A DNA stretch of 64,000 bases from Buchnera aphidicola (Aphis helianthi) (GCF_005083845.1 NZ_CP034894.1:496001-560000), one strand, 5' to 3'; numbered from the stretch's first letter, positions 21,285-31,494 are shown. The notes: generated by a model from the sequence alone, not told the origin. A program made the numbers and translations.

Positions 21285-21319
21285 ACACAGTAGCGGAAAT
21301 TCAACTAAGAGAGAGCTCT
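21285..21319 (+). promoter_or_regulatory. lon: Conserved lon mRNA leader with strong Shine-Dalgarno
   Basis: The 35 bases before the lon ATG include GCGGAAATT and AACTAAGAGAGAGCTCT. From memory these match the E. coli lon leader at almost every position, which is unusual in a spacer of such an AT-rich genome. AAGAGAGAG serves as Shine-Dalgarno and GAGAGCTCT contains the palindrome AGAGCTCT. Identity continues into the first codons. Confidence 0.6.
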
Positions 21320-23653
21320 ATGAATTCTGAGCGTTCTGAACGCATTAAAATTCCCGTTTTACCATTAAGAGATGTAGTTGTATATCCTCATATGGTCATT
21401 CCATTATTTGTAGGTCGTAAAAAATCAATTAAATGTATTGAAACATCTATGAATAATGATAAAAAAATTATGTTAATTGCACAAAAAGAAGCATCGAAAG
21501 ATGAACCAAATACAAATGATTTGTTTAATATAGGAACTATTAGTTCAATTTTACAAATGTTAAAACTTCCAGATGGTACAGTAAAGGTATTAGTTGAAGG
21601 TTTACAACGTGCTTATATAAAAAATTTAATTAATACAGGAGAACATTATATTGCTGAAGTAGAATTAATCAGTACTTCTAATATTTTAAATAAAGAACAT
21701 AAAGTATTAATTAGAACTACAATTAATCAATTTGAATCTTATATTAAACTTAATAAAAAAATTCCATCAGAAATATTAAATACTCTTAATAATATAACAA
21801 ATTCAGAAAAACTAGCAGATACAATTGCAGCTCATATGCCATTAAAATTAAATGATAAACAATCAGTACTTGAAATAAAAAATATAAATAAAAGACTAGA
21901 ATTTTTAATGGCAATAATGGAATCAGAAATAGATCTATTACAAGTAGAAAAAAGAATTAGAAATCGTGTTAAAAAACAAATGGAAAAAAGTCAAAGAGAA
22001 TATTATTTGAATGAACAAATAAAAGCTATTCAAAAAGAACTCGGTGATATGGATGAAATTCCAGATGAAAATAAAGTTTTAAAACGTAAAATTAAATCTT
22101 TAAAAATGCCTAAAGAAGCTAAAGAAAAAACAGAATCAGAACTACAAAAACTAAAAATGATGTCACCTATGTCTGCAGAAGCAACTGTTGTACGAAGTTA
22201 CATTGATTGGATGATACAAGTTCCTTGGAATGTAAAAACAAAAATAAAAAAAGATATTCAAGAAGCTAAAAAAATTCTTGATATTGATCATTTTGGACTT
22301 GAAAAAGTTAAAGAAAGAATATTAGAGTATTTAGCAGTACAAAGTAGAACAAATAAAGTTAAAGGTCCTATTTTATGTTTAATTGGACCTCCAGGTGTAG
22401 GTAAAACATCGTTAGGTAAGTCTATTGCAAGATCTACAGGTAGAAAATATGTAAGAATGGCACTAGGTGGAATAAGAGATGAAGCTGAAATTAGAGGTCA
22501 TCGTCGTACATATATAGGATCAATGCCTGGAAAATTAATTCAAAAAATGATTAAAGCTAAGGTAAAAAATCCATTATTTTTACTTGATGAAATTGATAAA
22601 ATGTCTTGTGATGTTAGAGTAGATCCAGCTTCTGCATTATTAGAAGTTCTTGATCCAGAACAAAATATTAATTTTAATGATCATTACTTAGAAGTAGATT
22701 ACGATCTCTCTGACGTAATGTTTGTTGCAACTTCAAATTCAATGAATATACCTGCTCCACTACTTGATAGAATGGAAATTATTCGACTTTCCGGTTATAC
22801 AGAAAATGAAAAATTAAATATTGCAAAATCTTATTTATATCCTAAACAAATTGAAAGAAATGCTTTAAATCCCAATGAATTAACAATTACTGATTGCGCT
22901 ATAATGAATATTATTCAATACTACACACGGGAAGCTGGTGTTCGTAGTTTAGAACGTGAAATATCTAAAATATGCAGAAAAGTAGTAAAAAAATTAATTT
23001 TGAATAAATCTTTAAAATATATTGAAATAAACAATAAAAATATTAGTGATTTTTTAGGAATAAAACGATTTGACTATGGTAAAACAAACAAATCCAATCA
23101 AATTGGACAAGTAGTTGGATTAGCATGGACAGAAGTTGGTGGAGAGTTATTAACAATTGAAACAGCATGTGTTTCAGGCAAAGGAAAACTTACTTATACT
23201 GGTTCTTTAGGTGAGGTAATGCAAGAATCAATTCAAGCTGCAGTAACAGTAGTTCGATCTCAAGCTAAAAAATTGGGAATTAAAAAAGATTTTTACGAAA
23301 AACATGATATTCATGTACATGTTCCAGAAGGTGCTACTCCGAAAGATGGTCCGAGTGCAGGTATTGCAATGTGTACTGCTATAGTTTCTTCTTTAACAAA
23401 AAATCCAGTTAAATCTAATGTTGCTATGACAGGTGAAATTACATTACAAGGAAAAGTATTAACTATTGGAGGTTTAAAAGAAAAACTACTAGCAGCACAT
23501 CGTGGAGGTATTAAAACAGTCTTAATCCCATATGAAAACCAATGTCATTTAGAAGAAATACCAAAGAATATTATTGATGGATTAATAATACATCCAGTTA
23601 AAAACATTGAAGAAGTATTAAAATTGGCATTAGAAAATATACCTTATGTATGA
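21320..23653 (+). CDS. lon: ATP-dependent Lon protease
   Basis: Lon is a hexameric AAA+ serine protease degrading misfolded and regulatory proteins. I choose ATG 21320 (MNSERSERIKIPVLPLRD; E. coli MNPERSERIEIPVLPLRD), preceded by AAGAGAGAG; an upstream TTG at 21266 would add 18 unrelated residues. The result is 777 residues against 784. Walker A is GPPGVGKTS, Walker B LFLLDEIDK, and the catalytic Ser-Lys dyad is in PKDGPSAGIAM and GGLKEKLLAAHRGG. Conservation is very high throughout. Confidence 0.97.
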   Translation: MNSERSERIKIPVLPLRDVVVYPHMVIPLFVGRKKSIKCIETSMNNDKKIMLIAQKEASKDEPNTNDLFNIGTISSILQMLKLPDGTVKVLVEGLQRAYIKNLINTGEHYIAEVELISTSNILNKEHKVLIRTTINQFESYIKLNKKIPSEILNTLNNITNSEKLADTIAAHMPLKLNDKQSVLEIKNINKRLEFLMAIMESEIDLLQVEKRIRNRVKKQMEKSQREYYLNEQIKAIQKELGDMDEIPDENKVLKRKIKSLKMPKEAKEKTESELQKLKMMSPMSAEATVVRSYIDWMIQVPWNVKTKIKKDIQEAKKILDIDHFGLEKVKERILEYLAVQSRTNKVKGPILCLIGPPGVGKTSLGKSIARSTGRKYVRMALGGIRDEAEIRGHRRTYIGSMPGKLIQKMIKAKVKNPLFLLDEIDKMSCDVRVDPASALLEVLDPEQNINFNDHYLEVDYDLSDVMFVATSNSMNIPAPLLDRMEIIRLSGYTENEKLNIAKSYLYPKQIERNALNPNELTITDCAIMNIIQYYTREAGVRSLEREISKICRKVVKKLILNKSLKYIEINNKNISDFLGIKRFDYGKTNKSNQIGQVVGLAWTEVGGELLTIETACVSGKGKLTYTGSLGEVMQESIQAAVTVVRSQAKKLGIKKDFYEKHDIHVHVPEGATPKDGPSAGIAMCTAIVSSLTKNPVKSNVAMTGEITLQGKVLTIGGLKEKLLAAHRGGIKTVLIPYENQCHLEEIPKNIIDGLIIHPVKNIEEVLKLALENIPYV

Positions 23654-23684
23654 TAATAAAATATATTTATATCAAAGTAAATTT

Positions 23685-23706
23685 GGCTGGCAAAAAGTTG
23701 TCAGCC
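23685..23706 (+). terminator. Rho-independent terminator after lon
   Basis: GGCTGGC and GTCAGCC form a seven-base-pair stem (one G-T pair) around the loop AAAAAGTT, followed by TTTAT. It stands out as GC-rich in AT-rich DNA 31 bases after the lon stop. E. coli hupB, which follows lon there, is absent. Confidence 0.75.
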
Positions 23707-23774
23707 TTTATAGTACAAATTAAAAAATTATAAAATTTCAATATAAAATTAAAAATATTTAGGATTTGTGTATT

Positions 23775-25637
23775 ATGATTAAATTTTTTAATCTACGATT
23801 AAAACATATTGTAGTCAAATGTATTCTAGGAATAATTATTTTATCAATAATTTTTAGCACTCTAAATAATTACATTCATAAAGATACAACAAAATATATA
23901 GCACAAGTTAATGAAGAAAAGATTAGTATTGAAACATTTCAAAATATATTTAACATTGAACTAAACAAACAAAAAAAAATATTAGACAAAAATTTAAATA
24001 TAATTAAAAATTATAAAAAATTTAAAAAAAATATATATGATTATGTATTATCTCAATTAATAAATAATATTTTATTAGAGCAATATACAAAAAATATAAA
24101 ATTTGATTTAGATAATAGTGAAATTAAAAAAATAATATTCAACTCTAATATGTTTCAAGAAAATAATAAATTTAATAACGAAAAATATTTAAATTATTTA
24201 AAATCAGTTAATTTAACGAATTATGAATATATAGAGTTAATTAAAAAAAAATTAAATACAATAAGTTTAATTAATACTATTGCAGAAACAGATTTTATGT
24301 TAGATAGTGAAAAAAAACATATAATAAATTTATTATCTCAAAAAAGAATAATTAAAAAAACAATTTTTAAAATTAATTCTATAAAAAATCAAAACATAAA
24401 TAATATAGAAATATTAAATTATTTTAATAAAAATAAAAATAAATTTTATAATCCAGAACAATTTAAAGTGAGCTATATTTACATCAAACCAAATGAATTA
24501 AATATAAAATGCAACGATCAAGAAGTTAAAAATTGGTATCAAAAAAACATAAATAAATACTCAACTCAAGAAAAAAGAAATTATAGTATTATTCAAATTA
24601 AAACTAAAAAAGAAGCTTTATTAATATTGTCAAAGTTAAGAAACGGGGAAGATTTTTCAAAAATAGCAAAACAAAATTCAATTGAACCAATTTCTTCTAA
24701 AAAAGGAGGAAATATTGGATGGATACCAACTAATTTAATACCTGAAGAAATAAAAAAATTAAATTTAGATCAAAATAATCAAATTTCTGATATTGTTCCA
24801 TTCAACGGTGAATTTGTAATTGTTAAATTAAACAAAATTTTATTTAAAAAAATCAAAAAAATTTCTGAAGTATATAATATAATTAAATCTGAAATAAAAC
24901 ATAAAAAATCTTTAGATGAATATTATAGATTAAAAAATAAAATTTTATTTTTATCTAAAAAATATAAAAATCGATTTGATTTAATTGAAAAGAAATCTAA
25001 TATTAGATTTGTAGAAACTCAATGGTTTGATAAAAATTCTATTCCTAAAATATTGCAAAATCCTACTTTAAAAAAAATGATCTTTAAACAAGGCTTATTA
25101 AATAAAGAACAGATAGTTAAATTAAATCCATGGTTAATTGAGTTAAAAAATAACCAATTATTTTTATTAACGATAAAAAATATTAAACTAAAAAAATTAA
25201 AAGAATTTAAAAATGTTAAAAATAATATTATAAACATTTTAAAAAACATTAAAGCAATTAAAGAAACAAAAGAAAAAACAAAAAAAATTTTATTTGAGTT
25301 AAATAATGGAAATAAAAAAATATTACTTAAAGAACATTTGCTATTTAATCATTCAGAAACACTATCTCGATATGATCACAATCCTATTGTATCTAAAATT
25401 TTTTCAATGCCATATAATATTCATGAAAAAAAAATTTACACTATGTATCAAGATAAAAACAAAAATTTTGTAATTGCATTTATATCAAAAATTTATAATG
25501 AAAAATTTTCAAAAAACGAAGAAAAAATGATTATTAAATATTTAGAGAAAAATAATATAGAAAAAATATTTAACTCTATTATTAAAAATCTTCATAAACA
25601 TTCTAAAATTATATATAACGCAACAGAACAGATATAA
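23775..25637 (+). CDS. ppiD: Peptidyl-prolyl isomerase D, periplasmic folding factor
   Basis: PpiD is an inner-membrane-anchored chaperone near the Sec translocon. The start is ATG 23775, with AGGA ten bases upstream; an in-frame TTG three codons earlier is too close to that site. The 620 residues (E. coli 623) have one N-terminal membrane span (about 15-33) and VNEEKISIETFQNIF. A parvulin-like domain (about 220-350) contains KKGGNIGWIPTNLIP and FNGEFVIVKLN. The rest is lysine/asparagine-rich and diverged, but length is retained. Confidence 0.9.
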   Translation: MIKFFNLRLKHIVVKCILGIIILSIIFSTLNNYIHKDTTKYIAQVNEEKISIETFQNIFNIELNKQKKILDKNLNIIKNYKKFKKNIYDYVLSQLINNILLEQYTKNIKFDLDNSEIKKIIFNSNMFQENNKFNNEKYLNYLKSVNLTNYEYIELIKKKLNTISLINTIAETDFMLDSEKKHIINLLSQKRIIKKTIFKINSIKNQNINNIEILNYFNKNKNKFYNPEQFKVSYIYIKPNELNIKCNDQEVKNWYQKNINKYSTQEKRNYSIIQIKTKKEALLILSKLRNGEDFSKIAKQNSIEPISSKKGGNIGWIPTNLIPEEIKKLNLDQNNQISDIVPFNGEFVIVKLNKILFKKIKKISEVYNIIKSEIKHKKSLDEYYRLKNKILFLSKKYKNRFDLIEKKSNIRFVETQWFDKNSIPKILQNPTLKKMIFKQGLLNKEQIVKLNPWLIELKNNQLFLLTIKNIKLKKLKEFKNVKNNIINILKNIKAIKETKEKTKKILFELNNGNKKILLKEHLLFNHSETLSRYDHNPIVSKIFSMPYNIHEKKIYTMYQDKNKNFVIAFISKIYNEKFSKNEEKMIIKYLEKNNIEKIFNSIIKNLHKHSKIIYNATEQI

Positions 25638-25704
25638 ATATATTTCAATATTTCTTTAAATAAAATATTTTTATATTTACATCATTTACAACATATATAA
25701 AAAA

Positions 25705-26415
25705 TTATTCATAAAAATTAAATTTATCTTTTAATTTTTTCATATAATATGAAGGATTAGTTTTCCATTTATAAAATCCTTCATAACGAATAATACATGC
25801 TTGACATTGGCCACATCCATTACCTATAACACCTTTATAACAAGTTACTGTATGATTAAGAATAAATTTACTTGAGTTCCAATAATGCGATAAAGACCAG
25901 ATTTCTGCTTTACTTAAATTCATTAAAGGAACTTTAAAACTAATTTGACAATCCATTCCGATTTGAATAACACGATTCATAGTTTCAATAAATTCATTTC
26001 TACAATCTGGATAACCAGAAAAATCAACTGTATTAACACCTAAAACAACAGAATCAATTTTATTATTAAAAGCATATATAGAAGATAAAGTTAAAAACAA
26101 AATATTACGACCAGGAACAAAAGTACTAGGTAAAAATGAGTGTAATGGATGATTATTACAAATAGAAATATTTTTATTTGTTAAACTACTTCGAGAAAGA
26201 TTTTTTAAAAATTTAATATCTATAAATATATGTTTTTTTACTTTAAAATATTTTGAGATAAAACGAGAAGAATAAATTTCAGATTTATGTAATTGATCAT
26301 AATCAAAGGTAATACAATAAATGTCTTTATACAAATTAGCATAATGTATTAAACAAGTTGTTGAGTCTTGTCCGCCGCTAAAAACTATTAGTACTTTTTT
26401 TTTCTTCTTATTCAT
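25705..26415 (-). CDS. queC: 7-cyano-7-deazaguanine synthase (queuosine pathway)
   Basis: QueC converts 7-carboxy-7-deazaguanine to preQ0 with ATP and ammonia, for queuosine at tRNA position 34. The PP-loop VFSGGQDSTTCLIHY is near the N-terminus, with TFVPGRNILFLTLSSIYA and DFSGYPDCRNEFIE following. Four cysteines (CYKGVIGNGCGQCQAC) bind zinc. I start at ATG 26415 (236 residues, E. coli 231); an upstream ATG at 26472 adds 19 residues with no counterpart. Other queuosine genes are not in the window. Confidence 0.93.
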   Translation of the reverse strand: MNKKKKKVLIVFSGGQDSTTCLIHYANLYKDIYCITFDYDQLHKSEIYSSRFISKYFKVKKHIFIDIKFLKNLSRSSLTNKNISICNNHPLHSFLPSTFVPGRNILFLTLSSIYAFNNKIDSVVLGVNTVDFSGYPDCRNEFIETMNRVIQIGMDCQISFKVPLMNLSKAEIWSLSHYWNSSKFILNHTVTCYKGVIGNGCGQCQACIIRYEGFYKWKTNPSYYMKKLKDKFNFYE

Positions 26416-26571
26416 AATTTTATTTTTTATATAACGATTTTTAAAAATATTATAATTAATATTATATATCAAGAATAAAAAAATATTTTTAATTTTAAAA
26501 AATAAAATTAATTAAAAAAATATATAATATTAAAATATATATTTTTAATATTTACATTTTAGGATTATTTT

Positions 26572-28320
26572 GTGAGATTGTTTAACCAATTAAAATGGTA
26601 TTTTATACAAGAATGGAAACGATATTTAGGGTCTTTTATTTTATTAATAACTATAGCGTTTTTACAATTAATACCACCTAAGATAATCGGAATTTTAATA
26701 GACCTAATTATCAAAGAAAAAATGAATGGTATAAAAATATTACCATGGATTTCAATTATTTTTTTAATTGCAATTATTGTATATATATTAAGATATTTAT
26801 GGAGAATTCTTTTGTTTGGGGCATCTTATAATCTTGCAACCGAATTACGAGTTAAATTTTATTCACATCTAAGTAAGCAAAGTCAAATATTTTTTTTAAA
26901 AAACAGAACTGGAGATTTAATTGCTAGAGCTACAAATGATGTTGATCGCATTGTATTCGCAGCAGGAGAAGGTGTTTTAACACTTATAGATTCATCTATT
27001 ATGGGTTTATCTGTACTAATTGTAATGATTTCGCAAATTAGCTGGTTATTAACAATAATTTCTCTTATACCAATGCCTATTATGGGTATTTTAATCAAAA
27101 AATACGGAAAAGAACTACATGATAAATTTAGAAACGCACAACATTCATTTTCTTTATTAAATAATCAAACACAGGAAATATTAACTAGTATTCGAATGAT
27201 TAGATCATTCGGGTTGGAAAATAATCAATTAAAAAAATTTAATAATATTGTTAATGAAGCTGGAAAAAAGAATATGGAAGTAGCTAAGATAGATGCTCGT
27301 TTTGATCCGGTAATTTATTTATCAGTAGCATTTTCTAACTTATTAGCAATCACTGTAGGTGGATATTTAGTATCAAATGAAATAATTACGATAGGTCAAT
27401 TAACAAGTTTTATTATGTATTTAGGTTTAATGATTTGGCCAATGTTAGCATTAGCATGGATGTTTAATATAGTTGAAAGAGGCAGTGCAGCATGGGAAAG
27501 AATTTATTCAATTATTAATAAAAAACTATATATTAAAGATGGTGAAAAAATATCATCTAATACTGAAAAGTTAATAAATGTAAATATTAATACTTTTTTT
27601 TATCCCAAAAGAAATATTCCATCTTTAAAAGAAATTAATTTTACTCTTGTACCAGGTAAAACTTTAGGTATTTGCGGACCTACTGGTTCTGGAAAAAGTA
27701 CTTTATTAAAATTACTACAAAGACAATTTGAAATTACTGACGGAAAAATAACTTATGATTCGATTTCATTATTAGAATTAAAAATCAATTATTGGAGAAG
27801 TAAAATTTCTGTCGTTAATCAAACTGCATTCTTATTTTCAGATAATATATATAATAATATTTCTTTAGGAAAGCCTAATGCATCTAAAAATGAAATTGAA
27901 ACAGCAGCATATTTAGCAGATGTACATAAAGATATTATATGCTTACCTAAAGGATATCAAACACAAGTAGGTGAACGAGGTGTGATGTTATCTGGCGGAC
28001 AAAAGCAACGTATTTGTATAGCTCGAGCATTGTTATTAAATGCAGAAATATTAATCTTAGATGATGCTTTATCTGCAGTAGATGGAAATACTGAAAATAA
28101 TATTTTAAATAACTTAAAAAAATGGAAAACCAAAAGACATTCTTTAATTATTGTCGCTCATCGTTTATCTGGATTAATTAATTCAGATGAAATTATTGTT
28201 ATTAAAAAAGGTATAATTATTCAAAAAGGAAGTCATAAAGAATTGATAAAAGAAAAAAATTGGTATCAATCTATGTATTACCACCAACAATCAAAAAAAA
28301 TTGAGGATAATTTAAAATAG
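26572..28320 (+). CDS. mdlA: ABC transporter half, MdlA (multidrug-resistance-like)
   Basis: The 582 residues comprise six transmembrane helices (about 1-310) and an ATPase domain. Walker [10 protein letters not shown], signature [16 protein letters not shown], Walker [13 protein letters not shown] and the H-loop His in VAHRLSG are intact. Translation starts at GTG 26572 ([12 protein letters not shown]. coli MRLFAQLSWYF), with AGGA seven bases upstream. It pairs with mdlB 16 bases downstream as a heterodimeric exporter. The substrate is unknown; Buchnera keeps few transporters, so it may have a broad role. Confidence 0.94.
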   Translation: MRLFNQLKWYFIQEWKRYLGSFILLITIAFLQLIPPKIIGILIDLIIKEKMNGIKILPWISIIFLIAIIVYILRYLWRILLFGASYNLATELRVKFYSHLSKQSQIFFLKNRTGDLIARATNDVDRIVFAAGEGVLTLIDSSIMGLSVLIVMISQISWLLTIISLIPMPIMGILIKKYGKELHDKFRNAQHSFSLLNNQTQEILTSIRMIRSFGLENNQLKKFNNIVNEAGKKNMEVAKIDARFDPVIYLSVAFSNLLAITVGGYLVSNEIITIGQLTSFIMYLGLMIWPMLALAWMFNIVERGSAAWERIYSIINKKLYIKDGEKISSNTEKLINVNINTFFYPKRNIPSLKEINFTLVPGKTLGICGPTGSGKSTLLKLLQRQFEITDGKITYDSISLLELKINYWRSKISVVNQTAFLFSDNIYNNISLGKPNASKNEIETAAYLADVHKDIICLPKGYQTQVGERGVMLSGGQKQRICIARALLLNAEILILDDALSAVDGNTENNILNNLKKWKTKRHSLIIVAHRLSGLINSDEIIVIKKGIIIQKGSHKELIKEKNWYQSMYYHQQSKKIEDNLK

Positions 28321-28336
28321 ATGAGAAATTTATAAT

Positions 28337-30079
28337 ATGGATCATTTAATAGAATTTTGGCCAATTTTAAAACGTTTAATAAAATATGCGATACCTTGGA
28401 AAAAAAAAATTATATTAGCGTTTTGTTTACTTATAAGTGGCGCAACTTCAGAAGTTTTAGGGCCTATTTTAATTAGTTATTTTATTAATAACATTTTATC
28501 TAAACATAAATTTTATTTTCAATCAACACTAATTATTATAGCGATATTCATTATATTACAAATATTAGCAGTTTTTTTTAATTATTTTCAAAGTATTTAT
28601 TTTAATAAAATAGCTGTACGAGTCATTAATAAATTACGCAATGATGTTATGAATTCAGCAATAAAACAACCTATTTATCAATTTGATTCACAACCTATTG
28701 GTCAAATAATTTCCAAAGTTACTAATGATACTGAAGTAATTAAAGAATTATATGATACTGTTGCACCCACTTTATTTAGAAGTATAACATTAATTATTAT
28801 TATACTATTTGCTATGTTTACTCTTGAGTGGCACATGGCGATAATTGCAATTTTTATTATACCATTAGTAATTGTTATTATGTCAATTTATCAGTACTAT
28901 AGTACTCCCTTACTTAGAAATGTTAGGTATTACTTAGCAAACATTAATAATAAATTTAATGAAACTATTAATGGAATGAATGTTATTCAACAATTTAGAC
29001 AACAAAATAGATTTAAAAAAAGTATTCAAAATAGCAGTCAATTACATTACTTAGCACGTATGAGAATATTAAAATTAGATGGTTTTTTACTACGACCATT
29101 ATTAAGTTTAATATCAGCATTAGTATTATGTAGTTTTATTTTTTCATTTAGTTATTTCAAAAATGAAGTATTTGAAGTCGGAATATTATATGCTTTTATT
29201 ACATATCTTGGACGTCTTAATGAACCTTTAATTTCTATAACTATTCAACAATCTATATTACAACAAGCAATCGTAGCAGGAGAAAGAATATTCTCTCTTA
29301 TAGATTCAAAAAAACAAGAATATGGAAGAAATAAAAAAAGATTTAAAACCGGAAAAATAAATATTAAAAATCTAAGCTTTAGTTATTCAGAAAATCAAAA
29401 GAATATACTTAATAATATTAATATAGATATTCCATCTAAAAGTTTTGTTGCATTTGTAGGTCATACAGGTAGCGGTAAAAGTACTTTAGCTAATTTATTA
29501 ATGGGATACTATCCAATAAAACACGGAGAAATATATCTTGATGATAAACCTATTAATTCTATAAGCCATTGTGTTTTAAGAAAAAATATATTAATAGTAC
29601 AACAAGATCCGATAATTTTAGCAGATACTTTTTTTTCTAATATTGCATTAGGAAGAAAAATATCAGAAGATGAAATATGGAAAATATTAAAAATTGTTAA
29701 TCTTTTTTCTTTAGTAAAATCAATGCCAAAAGGTTTATATTCTATTTTAGGAGAAGAAGGAAATACTTTATCTGTTGGTCAAAAACAATTACTATCTATT
29801 GCTAGAATACTTGTAAAAAATCCGAAAATACTTATATTAGATGAAGCAACTGCCAATATTGATTCTGGAACCGAAAAATTAATTCAAAAAACTTTATCTT
29901 TTATAAAAAAAAATACCACATTAATTGTTATCGCACATAGATTGTCTACAATAGTTGATGCTGATCTTATTATAGTATTAGATAAAGGGAACATTGTAGA
30001 ATTTGGAAAACATGAAAAATTACTAAAAATAAAAGGTTGTTATTCAAAAATGTATAATTTTCAATTATCTAAATATTAA
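28337..30079 (+). CDS. mdlB: ABC transporter half, MdlB (multidrug-resistance-like)
   Basis: This is the partner of MdlA: 580 residues (E. coli 593) with six spans then an ATPase domain. Walker A is GHTGSGKST, the signature is the variant LSVGQKQLLSIAR, Walker B is ILILDEATANID, and VIAHRLSTI carries the H-loop. LSVGQ in place of LSGGQ matches E. coli MdlB, so it is ancestral rather than decay. Retention of both halves with intact motifs argues that the exporter works. Confidence 0.94.
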   Translation: MDHLIEFWPILKRLIKYAIPWKKKIILAFCLLISGATSEVLGPILISYFINNILSKHKFYFQSTLIIIAIFIILQILAVFFNYFQSIYFNKIAVRVINKLRNDVMNSAIKQPIYQFDSQPIGQIISKVTNDTEVIKELYDTVAPTLFRSITLIIIILFAMFTLEWHMAIIAIFIIPLVIVIMSIYQYYSTPLLRNVRYYLANINNKFNETINGMNVIQQFRQQNRFKKSIQNSSQLHYLARMRILKLDGFLLRPLLSLISALVLCSFIFSFSYFKNEVFEVGILYAFITYLGRLNEPLISITIQQSILQQAIVAGERIFSLIDSKKQEYGRNKKRFKTGKINIKNLSFSYSENQKNILNNINIDIPSKSFVAFVGHTGSGKSTLANLLMGYYPIKHGEIYLDDKPINSISHCVLRKNILIVQQDPIILADTFFSNIALGRKISEDEIWKILKIVNLFSLVKSMPKGLYSILGEEGNTLSVGQKQLLSIARILVKNPKILILDEATANIDSGTEKLIQKTLSFIKKNTTLIVIAHRLSTIVDADLIIVLDKGNIVEFGKHEKLLKIKGCYSKMYNFQLSKY

Positions 30080-30098
30080 TATCAAAATATTTAATTTA

Positions 30099-30207
30099 GA
30101 AGATCCTGTTAGTTATAACAAAACACCTGCATTCATTGATGTAGCTGCTTCTTTCCAGATCTGACTCGTTTTTCAACTTAACAGTGTTGAGGACTAACAG
30201 AATCTTC
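30099..30207 (-). ncRNA. ffs: 4.5S RNA of the signal recognition particle
   Basis: On the minus strand the ends pair over 15 bases (GAAGATTCTGTTAGT with ACTAACAGGATCTTC, one G-T pair). The centre holds GAGTCAGATCTGGAAAGAAGCAGC, given in parts: GTCAGATCTGGAA and GAAGCAGC, matching the E. coli Ffh-binding loop GTCAGGTCCGGAAGGAAGCAGC. The length is 109 bases (E. coli 114). E. coli ffs lies in the same neighbourhood near mdlB. The RNA works with Ffh to target membrane proteins to SecY, also encoded here. Confidence 0.93.
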
Positions 30208-30238
30208 TTTAATTTTATATAAAAAAATTGAATTTCAT

Positions 30239-30267
30239 ATTCTATACACTAAATATATAATTTACAA
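30239..30267 (-). promoter_or_regulatory. ffs: Putative promoter of 4.5S RNA
   Basis: On the minus strand TTGTAA (30267-30262) and TAGAAT (30244-30239) are 17 bases apart; TAGAAT matches the -10 consensus at 5 of 6. The implied start near 30232 leaves a leader of about 25 bases before the mature RNA, close to the RNase P-cleaved leader known in E. coli. Confidence 0.5.
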
Positions 30268-30330
30268 CTAATATTGTAAAAATTTTTTATTTTTAAATGA
30301 AAATAATATTATAATAATATTTAAAAAAAC

Positions 30331-31422
30331 ATGAACTATCAAATATTAGCAAGAAAATATCGTCCTCAATCTTTTCAAGAAATTGTTGGTCAGAAATATA
30401 TCATAACTGCTATATGCAATGCAATTGATATGGGGAAAATTCATCATGCATGGTTATTATCTGGAACTAGAGGAGTAGGTAAAACTACTATTGGTAGATT
30501 ACTAGCTAAAAGCTTAAATTGTCATACAAAAATTACTTCTACACCTTGTAGAAAATGTATGACTTGCAAAGAAATAGAAAAAGGCACTTGTCTTGATTTT
30601 ATTGAAATAGATGCAGCTTCAAGAACAAAAATAGAAGATATGAGAGAAATCTTAGATAATATTTATTATTCTCCAATTAAAAGTAGATTTAAAATATATT
30701 TAATTGACGAAGTACATATGCTTTCTCGACATAGTTTTAATGCACTTTTAAAAACTCTTGAAGAACCACCTAAACATATTAAATTTATTTTAGCAACAAC
30801 AGATATAGAAAAAATACCTAAAACTATTATATCTCGTTGTTTATATTTTAAACTAAATATATTATCTGAAAAAAATATTTTTGATTATTTAACATTTGTT
30901 TTAAACAATGAAAATATTAATTTTGATGTAAATGCCTTAAAAACAATATCTGAATATGCTAAAGGTAGTATGCGAGATTCATTGAATTTATTAGAACATG
31001 CTATAAGTTTTAGTAAAAATAACATTAATTTAAAAAATATCAACAAAATATTAGGTATACCTAATAAAAAAAATATTTACTTGTTAACTAAATTTTTGCT
31101 AGATAAAGATTTTAACAAAATCATATTTTTATTAGATAAAATGAACAAGATTAATATAGAGTGGGAAAATATTTTAATCGAAATGTTACGTATGTTACAT
31201 CATATTGCCATGATTAAGTTATATTCATTAGAATGGAGTAAAAATATTTCTGAAAATGACCAATACGATATAAAAAATATAGCATATAAAAAAAATAAAA
31301 AAGATATTCAAACATGTTATAAAATTTTGTTAAATGGAAGAAAAGAATTAGTTTTTTCACCGAATCATCAAATAGGTGTAAAAATGACTTTACTACGAGC
31401 GATTGAAGAAATAAAAAAATAA
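30331..31422 (+). CDS. dnaX: DNA polymerase III clamp-loader subunit, gamma-length (truncated DnaX)
   Basis: DnaX powers loading of the beta clamp. The 363 residues include Walker A GTRGVGKTT, a four-cysteine zinc module (CHTKITSTPCRKCMTC and GTC), Walker B LIDEVHMLS and the sensor/arginine region ISRC. The protein ends at GVKMTLLRAIEEIKK, the end of domain III in E. coli. E. coli tau has 643 residues and frameshifted gamma about 431; domains IV and V, which bind DnaB helicase and polymerase alpha, are absent. No programmed frameshift is needed. Confidence 0.93.
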   Translation: MNYQILARKYRPQSFQEIVGQKYIITAICNAIDMGKIHHAWLLSGTRGVGKTTIGRLLAKSLNCHTKITSTPCRKCMTCKEIEKGTCLDFIEIDAASRTKIEDMREILDNIYYSPIKSRFKIYLIDEVHMLSRHSFNALLKTLEEPPKHIKFILATTDIEKIPKTIISRCLYFKLNILSEKNIFDYLTFVLNNENINFDVNALKTISEYAKGSMRDSLNLLEHAISFSKNNINLKNINKILGIPNKKNIYLLTKFLLDKDFNKIIFLLDKMNKINIEWENILIEMLRMLHHIAMIKLYSLEWSKNISENDQYDIKNIAYKKNKKDIQTCYKILLNGRKELVFSPNHQIGVKMTLLRAIEEIKK

Positions 31423-31494
31423 ACGTTATAAAAAATAAGTAACAAATTTATTTTTTATTAAAATATTTTCAAAAATTTTAAAAGTGAGAAAATT

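Noticed and set aside
21266..21319. TTG start extending lon by 18 codons
   Set aside because: ATG 21320 matches E. coli MNPERSER and has a strong Shine-Dalgarno; the extension is the conserved leader, not protein.
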